Source: Micropterix aruncella
Taxonomy: Eukaryota; Arthropoda; Insecta; Lepidoptera; Micropterigidae
Length of the DNA stretch: 64,000 bases
Direction of reading: 5' to 3'
Assembly (NCBI GenBank): GCA_944548615.1
Contig: OX155980.1
Coordinates: forward strand, 42,875,601-42,939,600
The stretch's first letter is position 1. Each line of letters begins with the position of its first letter. Of this stretch, positions 47,401 through 59,400 are shown piece by piece. The translations under genes and the position numbers were made by a program. The notes under the pieces were generated by a model. That model ran no database searches and was not told the origin of the DNA. It saw only the letters and a program-made list of their open reading frames with translations.

Positions 47401-50400
47401 TTTGCAAGCCTTCATCAATGATATTGGTTTTGAATTAATCCAATCTGATCGCCGCGCTCTGTCAACATTGTCTGCTACAATGCAAAGGTATACGCTACAA
47501 CCCGCCATTCCCAGTAATCCGCCAGTAGCCTCTTTTTCATGAAGGCAGAATAGCGAGCGAGCACTGTAGTAGAAATGCATTCATAAGATTAATTTCATAA
47601 CACAGTTTAGTTTACATACTATTAAACTGGAAATTATTGTTTTATTTAACAAAAATATATTGCTTCTCTGTAAATTTGTGTTTCTCCATATTTGGGATAT
47701 GAATAATATAACCGGACTAAACGACCTCCAAATATTTTACAAAATTTCATGAATATGGTGATAAAATGTTTTTTTAGTGGACTCGAGGATTAAAAATAAA
47801 ATCAGCACGGATAGAAAACTCTAAAATCTAGACTAAGATGGGATAGAGCATTATGGCAATATGTGACATGTCAACATTTCCGCTCGACTACATATTAAGA
47901 GTAAATTCGCAAATAGCAAGGGATTAGTAATAGTATTTTACTTAAAATGCATGGAAATAACAATTCTAAATTACAAAAAATGGTTCATCTTAGTAAATAT
48001 TGATATTTTTATACAAAATTGTAGAATAACAGTGATTAAATTATTTTTTAACAAATCCATAGGATGTTATGTTACATTTTACTTTGTTGGTAATCGACTA
48101 ATTTGAGATGCCGATTTTCTTGGAACCACACAGGTGATTCAAGGTTATTAAATTGGTATTTTAAAAATGCAGTGAAGCAGGTAGTGAAATATAAAACTTT
48201 TATTAGAAAATCAGTATAAACAATGTCTCTTTTTTTGAAAATGCATAAAATTTTCCACATAATTTATGGTCATGACTGGCAAGTTTTTGAAATATAGAGT
48301 TTATAATGTTGTTACACCAATATAAATGAAAAAACTTTCATTTTACCAAAAGGTAATTAATTGCACTTTATTTTATTTCAAGTCATTTAATTATTTAGTA
48401 AGCAAATAATATATTAATAAAATTTTTAGTAATTTTCAGAACTATTAGAAATTCAAACTGTTTTTTTTCCTTTAGTTTACTTCCTCATAATATTTTAGTC
48501 ACACAATCTTGCAACATGTAATCAATTATATCTGAACTTTCTTCTTGATTTAATTATACACATATAATTTTTTTGGAGAGCAGTCATGGCGATCACACTG
48601 CATTTGATCGAAAACTGCCGCATGACCATTTTCCTGTGGCAAATATATTTTATTACTTTGCTATGTTTATGTTGTATTACTATGTTTATGCAGTTTTTCT
48701 ACTAATATAGTTTTTTGAACCATCTTGCCTTACCCTGCTTACCTTTACAAGAAATCCATAGGACTATAAATATCCCTATCTTCTATTTATATTGTATGAG
48801 GGAAGTAATATTATGAAATCGGAGACTATCGCGGTTATTTGACATTATAAATAAGATAAAAAACGAATTTGCCGCGTTGATTTTGTAGCCAGGGTAGACT
48901 CAGTCTACCTTGGACAACGTCGCCGAAACGTTGAGTGCTACAAAATTCACGCAGTAAATTCGTTTTTTATCTTATTTATAAGGAAGTAATATTGTACAGG
49001 TCAGTTATTAATAACTTAAGCTACTTGAATGCAGTATGTAACTTAAGCTAGTTAAAGCTAGCTGAAGCTAGTAGCTGTAACTTAAGCTAGTTGAAGCTAG
49101 TTGAAGCTATGTACACATAAACAGAACACATCAGACAGTATATGCCCATACAAATAATGCAAGAAACCAAAAATTGTGTTAACAAAAATAAATAATAGGA
49201 TGCTGCCTCGTTTTACCGATACGCATGGCCGCTCACTAGTTGCGAGGGAAAGAGATAACATCCCCTCAACGAACAACGCTATTTTGGAAATATAATACAA
49301 AATTTGTCCCATTAAATTGTGTTAAGCCATTGACTTATTCTTAACCCCTCACGTTGCGAGGTAAAAAACTCACCTATCACTTTTGCGCGCGACATATTCG
49401 CGCAAAAAATCGACGCGAGTCAACGGCCTTGAGAAAAACGATCATAACTTTTAAACCACTAAACGGATTTAAAAAAGATAAAGAGAAAAATGATCACATT
49501 GAAATTTGACATATAAAACATTATAACATTATCTCGTAAAACAATAAGGATAATAATGAATAAATATTACAAAATTGGCAAACTGAAAAAACTCGCCTAT
49601 AAAATCATTTTGATTTTTTTGTCACAAAATACGTAAAATATGCAAAAATTGTAAATACAGTTATGTTCTTTATTAAATGCTTTACCAAAACGATATTTTT
49701 TTTTTACTTATTTGCATACAAAAATATTTATTTATTCAGCCAAGAAAAATTTTATGTATTCTCGTAAAAAAAAATGTTTTAAATTTTTAATTTGTGACTA
49801 CTTATGGTATTTTTTTATATGAAATTCTTTCAAAATAACTTTATTACTACATCACACTTCTTAGAAATCACACCAGAACTTTGAGCTTTGTCTGATATTA
49901 TAGAAAAATCTAAAGTTTTGAGAGTTTTCGCGTCCGAACTTAATAATAAACTTTGAATGGTCATAATATAAAATTCGTTAGATTTTTTCAATTATATTGT
50001 CTTATCATAGACTTATTATATGTCTAATAACTAATTACTATACTCCAAAGAGTCACATTTCATCGAAAAACTATGGAAAATCGCACTTTATTCTCTCATA
50101 GTAATTATCAAAACAAGTTTCTTTGCGCGATTCATTTTACAAAACAAGGTATAATTTTCAAAATACGCCTAATTATGTGATAACTTAGGATGTAAATGAA
50201 ACAATACTTATTTTGTTAGTAAATTAAAGCGACATTACGTCATATTTCGCAATATATCGGGATATTTCATAAACATTACAAAATAATAACAACCATTTTT
50301 TCGCGAGCCGTTTGTTGTTGCCAAAGTGTTTTCTTTGAAAATTCGTGAAAAACAGCAAATGGACTGTCTTAATTGACTAATACTTATGCCTAAACTACTT

Positions 50401-53400
50401 AAAAATGGAAATTACTCACTTTTATCCGGTAAACACTGCACTTATATCCACAAAACACTGCACAAAACAAACATTTCGCGGAACTATACGCCGCCGCGGG
50501 GTGGCCGATCGAGACTGCTGTTTTGACGTCTATGCTGACTTTTTAAATCGGCAATCGATTTTATCGTCGTTGGCCGGCGAATGAAAGATTATTTGGCCAT
50601 GTCGTTCCGCGGTCAGAAAGCATTAAGTACGACGATTCGAATCGTAAATTGCATTTTTCGCAGCGGCGAGCGCGATATCCAAAATCGGATGTTACGGATT
50701 GTAGGCGGCCGCCATACATGTCCCCAAATGGATGTTACATGCTGAGCGGGTTAAAGTGCCGACTCCTTTTCGAGACATTCCCAAATTAAATCCTGAATGT
50801 TGCCATACAGAATGGAAAAACTGGGGAATATAAAATTGGTCGTTTTCTTTTGCTGCTTACCAAAAAGAATATTTATACATTTAAAAATAGTCGCAGTTCT
50901 AAAATTACATTTTCTGATGGGATATTCGAGAAAAATCATCAAAATTAGTCGACTTAGATTGTGACTTAGCGGCTGATCGTTTCGAGTGCTATCAATACTA
51001 TTTTAAGAAGAGATCATTCTGTCAGCCTCTTATAAATTGCTGTGCTAAAGTTTTGAGGTTTAAGCAATGAATATTGCTAATTTTTTATAGGCACTTTCAA
51101 AAATAATATAGAAAAACTATCATCTCTACATAAAACTATCGACATTACGACTAAAATTAATGGATTTTCAAAAAGAATCATGGATAACAATTTGTAGCAG
51201 AGCTGTTAAACCTTAAATCAAATGAGTAAATTTATTCTTTATTGTTTCTTCTTGAATGTTGTTGACTAATGAATATTATAAATTCTTTAATATGGGAAAA
51301 ATGTTACATTGAAAATTTCTTTTGGGTTACATTAATAATTAATAATGCATAATACGCATTAATAACGTAGACCGGCTCAAGATATAATAATCAACCTGTA
51401 CATTAATACTATTTTTTTTAATTTCCATTGATTTCCAAAAGTTGAACTCCATATTTGTTGCACAATGCTTTACCAATTCGCTTTGAAAATTGTTTGCTTC
51501 TCTCATGCAACCGTAAACATGATGAAAAACACAGTTGATTGGACTTAGGAGCTTTTTTCCAAATTTATTTATTCCATTCATGTCATTGACATAATTCGGC
51601 CTATATTAGGGAATACAACTCTAATTAAAAAAAGAACTCTCCAAAACTATCTTTTACCTTAGTGTATTTTTGCAATTAAGTAATTTATCTTAATGATAAC
51701 TTATTTAATGAGAATTTAACATGAGTGTTATTACTTCATAAGTTAATAACTATGAATTCATTAACTTATGAATTTAACTTTATGATAAAACTCCATTTAT
51801 ATCTGAATAAAATTTGTCTAATAGACTTACACCGATCAAAAACGCTTCAAAGATAGTGGAAGCTCTTCTAGCTCACAAAATCCAATGGTAAGCAGCATTT
51901 GCTTCACTTTATTTTTCTGAAAATGATTGTTGTATTTTCTATAATTTTCAACATTTTCAGAAGTATTAATATCTGTTTGCATTGGTGTCGTAAGGCGTTT
52001 AATGCAAGCGTTTTCATTTATGACCATCACGCATCTATTAGTTCTCCCCCTTGGTTCAGTTTTTTGATTCTCTCCTTATTGACATTTTCATTTAATTGTC
52101 TTTTATAATACATAAGTGGTAATAGTTAGAATTGACACAACTATATTTTGAAAATTAAATAATTTTAGATACATTCTTTTTTTAAGTCAAACGTATTTTG
52201 ATTTAATAATATAATTTTCTTTCGGTCTCTCAAAGTGGGTGGAATTTTACAGTGGATCCTCATTCTAGTGAATGGTTTTTTATCTTTTTTCGTAGAGTAG
52301 CACATAGGTATTTTAGATGTTCAATAAACCCATTGACCCAAAATCCTTATTACACACATAAAATAGTAAAAAAGGCAGAATTATCTTGAAGGCTTCTCTC
52401 AACTGTGTCGATCAATCAGCTGGCACTGCTAGTCTGCAAAGCCAGTTATGTGGATATGTGGCCAAAGTACCGCGCTGCACATCCACTCGTGGGAATGAAC
52501 CTCTATAGTCAACCATTTCGGGTTATTTAGAGACATCCAAGGGTTCCCTCCACTCTTTTGGTAAATTTTGATGGGTAAATCAGAGACTTTTGTAATATAA
52601 TTGAGAGTGATTCTGATTCACATTGAATTGTAATTTCTAAATTGACAAATTACATTTTCACACCAAAATACAATGCAAGAAAAAGAGTATTTTTTTAAAT
52701 GCGGAGAATATAGTATATTATGGATGTTATTATGACAATGTATTATATTTTTTAAGTAATTTTCAAAGGAGTTTTGATAGTTTTCCAGAAATATGTGAAA
52801 CCAGATAGCTATCTTATAACATTAGCCTGCAATCGGTCTTTTTGTCAGTGCAGAATACAAACCTGGAAAACAATACAATATAAGAAATAAATCCATTTCA
52901 ATGACTAAACTTACTTTATCACAATATCAAATGAGGGTCCACTATTCAAAAAGTATTATAAAAAATTATAAATTGTATATATAAAAGTTATTTTTTCCCT
53001 TAATTTATTTTAGGTATTTTATTTCAGGATGTGATATTTTTTTTATTTTTATTAAGTGGTATTTTATTTCTAATTAGTTGTTTTTTTATTTACAATAAAT
53101 GTATTCTTTTTTATTTCTAATAAGTGTTTAGCTTTATGTAAAGAATCATTGATGTTAGTCCACTTTGATATTTCCTTGTTTATTCTTGATCTGAGATATT
53201 GTCTTGGTTTTAGCAAATTAAACAGTGCACATTAAGTATTTCCCAAATCTAAATGGATATTTTGAAATGAGCATGATATTCAAGAAAGCATGTATATTGT
53301 ATTCACCTTTGATATAAAAAAAGAAAACAACATAACAATAGTATTGGGACTATTGAAAATCTGAAAATTTGTAATCGATCCTACAATATCTTTTTTAGTA

Positions 53401-56400
53401 TCTATAGTAGGAAGATTAAGCGGTGTTCACTTTCTTGGACCAGATGCCGTTCCAAAGTTATTGATATTTTTTTGGTATTATATGTTTATACCAAATCTTT
53501 TTTATTATTTATCCATCCATTGGTCGTATGACATTTAGGTACATAAATTATTGCATATCGATCCGTGACACTTGTTTTTCAACCCAAATAATTTTATTAC
53601 ATAAAATATGATAACATCAGGAATCGGAAGGCAAAAATGATTGTCTACTTTCATAAAAACAATTTTCACTTGGAAACCAAACTATTAGCATACTGCCCTT
53701 TTTGCCTATTATCATAAAATTATTTGTGTGTTATTTCATTTTAGACCGGTTTTACGTTTTAAATTTTGTACAGTTTTGAAAGAAAGTAAATGACTTTGAA
53801 ACTAAGAAAAAAACAATAAAATGTATCCCTGCCATTACATTTTGTTGTTTTAAGGTTAGCCTTGTTGATTTTATATTTTGCAACATTACTATATTTGGAA
53901 TTTTTATTTCCAAATTTTAATTTTGACAGAACATACAATTACCGATGAAATAAAAAAGATTTGGTTTTGTTGTTGAGGATGAATTATTGGGGTTGATGTT
54001 AATACGATTGTTTTTGCATGTGCTTGCTTCTATGAGTAATAAAATAAAAGGAGTAGAACTGCAAAATGTATGTTGTTCGAATAACTTTTTTTTTAATATG
54101 AACTGATATGTGCATAACACTTTTATTAGTATTTTGGCCTAAGAGTTTAATACTCTGAAATATTTTTATAGTCAAGGATAATAGAGAGCAGGTGTCCTTA
54201 CGCCCGCTTAAATTACTGAGATTTGTGGTAATAAGTCAACAAAATCTTCATCAGAAATATTACTTTTCTTTAAATATACATTGGGCCTTGGGATGCGGAT
54301 TCTGGGATTATAGAATATCAGAGGCCTCGATTACTAAAAAAAAAAATTTAATTCTGATTTTGCCATCCAAGCTTCACCAAAATGGGCATTATACCTTTGT
54401 TCTTCTGCTCCCAATTTGTCTTTATTTTAGTTTACAATTATAAAGTGACTTATTCCGAGATGTTGGTTTGGCTCTTTATAATCTGGGAATGAGTCACATT
54501 ATATTATTTGTGTCATCTGTTTGATTGTTACCCACCTTTCTGATGGGCTTCCAAATGTTAAATCCTTGTGTATGCATATTGGCGAGAAAAATATAGGTCA
54601 ATGTTGTGTGTAGGCATTTATAGATGTCGGTCATTTTTTGAAATACAAGAATCTCATTTGATTTGTGTTTTTACAGCTGAGGTGTTGGGATAAGATACAG
54701 GCGATTATGAAATCGGAAGAGGGTTTGGGAATCGAGTACGATGAGAATGTTATATGTGATGTTTGCCGCTCGCCTGACTCTGAAGAAGGTAACGAAATGG
54801 TTTTCTGCGACTCGTGCAACATCTGCGTCCATCAAGCTTGCTATGGCATTACCACCATTCCGTCAGGTCAGTGTAGGTCTTTTTTTTTAATTAGGGACCA
54901 CAATATCCATTCTTCGATTAAACTGCCGCTAACTCAAATGTTGACTTTATTTTAATGTAACAATCTGATAATGGCAAATAATGTTACAATAATGGCATTA
55001 AGGAAAACAATGGATATTACTCCAAATAATTGCAATATCAGCGATCGCATATCTAATTTGAGCACTTTTAAACTGAGATGAATAATGTGGCCCCCTTACA
55101 TGTTATTATTTATAGAATCCATGTTAATAAATTGTTTTTTTTAGGTCAATGGCTTTGCAGGCCTTGCGGAGATGGTGTTCGTCCTGTTTGCGTTCTCTGC
55201 CCTAACCTTGGTGGAGCGATGAAATGCACACCTTCAGGGCACAAATGGGCGCACGTAAGCTGCGTCTTATGGATCCCAGAGGTATCTATTGGATGTGCTG
55301 AGAAGATGGAACCCATCACCAAAATATCTGCCATACCTGCATCGCGATGGTCTCTTATTTGTGTGTTGTGCCGAGAGCGAACGGGCGCTTGCATTCAGTG
55401 TTCCGTCAAAACGTGTAAGACGGCTTACCATGTCACCTGTGCTTTTAAGCATGGTCTGGAAATGCGCGCGATTATCGAAGATGAAAATGCCGATGACGGT
55501 GTCAAGTTACGGTCATATTGCCAAAAACACAGTGTTAACTCCAAAAAAGATAAATGCGCCGGTTCGGGATCAGATGAAGATGAAGTGAAAAGAAAACGGC
55601 GCAAGGATATGACATCGGAAGAGAAAAGTCAAGCGCGAGCATTGAGGCTTCATGAAATTGAAGCAGAATTCGACCGCCACGTTAGCATGAAAGACATTAG
55701 TTCTCATCTTCTAGATGTCGATCAGGATGGCATTCAGTACATTTACAATTATTGGAAGATGAAACGGCGTGCTGGGCATAACAGGCCCCTGTTGCCTCCA
55801 AAAACAGACGATACAAATGTCATGTCTCACCGTCAAGAGCAAGCTGACTTGGATAAAATGAAAATGTTTGTTCAGTTACGACAGGATTTAGAAAGAGTTC
55901 GTAATTTGTGTTATATGGTTAGTCGTAGGGAAAAGTTATCTCGATCGTTCTTCCGCATTAGAGAGCAGACTTTCCATAAACAGGTGGCTGTTCTTTCTGG
56001 CGGCTTACCGTTGCATAGTTCTGATGTTACGGCGGTCATTGAGGCTAATCACGGTCCATCCATATACGACCGACTATATTCCCATCCTGGATCCGGTGAT
56101 CACGATGGAGATTTTGACACCCTCTTAGCTCGTATCGCCGGTTTAGATTCAGGCGACGAGAAGAAGAAAGATCTGAATGGCGTCCTAAAACCTCCCAAAA
56201 CCGAAAATCCTTACAAACGTTTGTATATCAATGGGTCGACCAGGAGAAGTGGTAGTCTGTATGGCAGTGAGCTATCCAGTGAGGAAAGCGGCACCGAAAG
56301 GAAACACAGGACAGAGCAAAAGTATAGAAAACCGGTTTATTCTACGACAGACGAGGAAGAAGAAAAACCTTCCTTCGGCAACAAGAAGAAAATTTCTCCT

Positions 56401-59400
56401 CACAGTCGCACGAGTATAGACAGCTCAAATCGACCCAATGAGAAGAAGAAACTCTGTATGGGCTCAATCCCTCGTAAAAAATTGGATAGTTCAAGTGAAG
56501 AAGAGATCAAACGCAAGGAACGTTTCTCACCGAGAAGTCACACGTTGCAGAGGATGGAAAAAGAGATGGGGGCAAAACCGATTTCTGGATCTGAGAGTGA
56601 CGATCTTATACCAATGAGAATGTCAAGAAAGCACAAAATATCGATGGATATTTACTCTGATAGTGATAACAGCGATAAGCAAAAACGCAAAGACAAGTCT
56701 CCAAACGCCACAGGTGATTCACAGCATCCTTTCAGGACAAAGGCTGCCGTAAAGGAATTTATTCCGCTTCACAAAGGTGAAAAGGGTGGCCGGGGCCGGA
56801 AGTCATCCGTTTTGGATAAGTCTCACAATTCTGACGAAGAGAAAAGCAAAGATTACCCTTCCGATCTGATTGTTCCGCAAAGGCAAGCAGCAAAGAAAGC
56901 TTCGGAGAATATGCGCTCTAATACAGCTGTTAAAACAAAGGAAATGGATTTGGGCTCAGATTCGAAAGGGACAATGAACACGGACGAGAGCAAAGTCAAA
57001 ACGAAAACTGGAAAGCCAAGAGAGAAGACTAAAGATTTAAAGGAAGTTCCGAAAAAAGAGTCTAAATTATCAATGTCGAGTGATTTATTTGAATTTGAAA
57101 AAGATTCGCAAGATGTGCTGGCATACGTTCCGCAGAGACAGGCTGCTAAAAAAGCTGCTGAACATATCAAGAGTGGCATGGGGAAGCTTCCCAGTAACGA
57201 TGCACCTGCTGAAGATGCAGGCAAGAAAAAAGAAGCTGAGCCGGTCAAACAAGAATTACCTAAGAAATCGCCTGCTAAATACTCATCATCGTCGTCCTCC
57301 TCTAGTAGCAGCAGCAGCAGTTCGAGTTCCAGCACTGAGGCAGAAGACGAACCCGAGAGCCAGAGAGAGATTGTCAAGAAAACTCTAAACAAGCGCATGT
57401 CCGTGAAGTCTCTGTTTTCCCCGCCGAGCACGAGAGCCGGCATGGACTTGCCCTTTCTCGACAAGGTGTCAAGGCCACTGTCTTCCTCGAGCCAGTCCGG
57501 CGACTCGGACACAGCGAAAGAAAGTACAAAGGCTCCCCGCAAAGCTCCGGATAAGAAGCTCAAAACTTCCAATCGCCGGAACTCACACGGGGTACAGCCA
57601 ACGTCTACTTCGGGAGAGAAATCACTCGGAGCCAGCTCATCTAGGGCTCGTGTTCGCGGGCCAACTGCTACTTCAAGGGCGCGAGATCTGTTTGACCGAC
57701 AACAGCTACGGCACGGAAAACCGTCACAAAGCCAGTCACTACAAACAGACCCACCACAGAGAAACTCCAAAACCAAAGAGGTCACTGAGTCCGGTGGCTT
57801 TCCATCTTCGCAGCAGAAAGAACCAAAAAAATCACCTTTAGAAAATGTTAAATTTAAAAGTAGCTCTGCTACGATACACAACCATTCCGAAAAACGCAAC
57901 ACGGAACTTCCCAATCGTTCATCTGGTAATTTGGGTGATGTGACAGAAGATAAATTGTTAGTGAGTCCCAAACGAGAAAATGAGGCGGAAGACTGTACAA
58001 TTTTATCGAAGCCCTACTCGAGCCCAGTGGAGTCCCCAAAAGTTCCAGATTACACACAGCTCCCTCAGTCAAAAACAACAACCTATGGGAAGCTGCCTCA
58101 AAGCCCGACCACTCCCAATTACAGAAAGCATAGTCCCCCATCTGCGAGTAGTCCTCAGACGAAACTGATCTCACCGCCCCAAGAGCCCAGCGATAAATCC
58201 TATAAGTATGCAATTAAAAAGCCAGACGTGGAGCCTTTATCTCAAGTTGAAAATGTAATGGAGAGTGATATTGATAAATATGGTTTAAAATCATCAAAAG
58301 CTCAAAGTATTACCAATAGATCTCCAAAACCTTTGATTGATGTTGAGAATAAAATATCAGAACCGTGTGAAAGCCAAATACCGAAAATCGATCAAGATCC
58401 TAAAGAAAATATTCAAACTGGGAATTCACAAATTCATACATCTGAATTATTAGAATCTCATCACGATGACAAGCCCTACACGAGACAAGTTCATGAAGAT
58501 AAACCGATCAAAGCCATCTTGCCCAATGTGGTACAGTATCCTGGACGGTCAATTTTCTCACCTCAACCGACTAGCAAGGATAATGCCTGCTCTGATTTAT
58601 TCGACTTTGGAAATGATATCTTGGCTGTGGATGAGACGGTGCATGATGGTTTTGGAATTCCTCATGAGAATGAAGAAACTTTAAAGGCTCCTCCGTTGAC
58701 ATTTTCATTTGGATCCGATATTCTTTTCAAAGAAGATTCTAAAGAAGACCGAGGTGTTCAAGAAACTTTGAATTTGGTGGAGAAACTTCGCATGACGTTG
58801 CCTAAAATGAACACCATTTCAAATCAATGCGAATTTTCAGACTCTGAATTAGCCGATGACAAAAAGTTGGTACAAAATATTGATACATCAGAATATGAGG
58901 TGAAAGTTACAAATAGACTTACATCCCCGGTTCCTGAATCCAATTTGATTGAAAATGATTCTAATAATCAAGTTGTACACGAATCTGAAAAATACGAAGC
59001 GAGTGATAATGATCCTGAAGAGAATGACGAAAATGAATCAAATGATACAGATAAACCATCGGAAACTAATGAATTGAGGATAGACACAGACTGGGTTCCT
59101 CCAGAAAGAGATTATGATGATGACAGTCAGAAAATCAACGATCTCCGAAAAAATAATACCCAAAGCATTAGGGAAACGCATGATTTAACAGATAGTACGG
59201 AAACAGAAATAGCACTGAAAGAGTCAAATCTAGTTCCTTGCAGTAACGATGACACTATGACGACAGGCGACGATTTGCCTTTAAAGATCGATGAATCAGC
59301 CGACAGGTCCGTTCCAAACTCTGAAAATATCGACGATCAGAATGATCCCTCTCATCAGAGTGGTAATTATGATTTGAACTCCCAACGGACAGAAGCGGAA

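Noticed and set aside
48895..48945. Hammerhead-ribozyme-like motif (CGCCGAAACGTTG)
   Set aside because: The GAAAC box is present, but no CUGANGA box or cleavage site in a compatible fold.
54665..54676. ATG at 54665 as a start for the PHD exon
   Set aside because: It is inside the intron's acceptor tract; the exon begins at 54677 and continues EELE from exon 3.
55078..55144. ATG at 55078 as the start of the large PHD protein
   Set aside because: Those codons are intron 4. The acceptor at 55143-55144 and continuity of the PHD zinc ligands require splicing from 54866.
56853..57971. 372-codon minus-strand open frame opposite rno exon 5
   Set aside because: It mirrors the Ser/Lys/Glu-rich rno sequence. 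Low-complexity codons read antisense often lack stops, and it shows no domain of its own.
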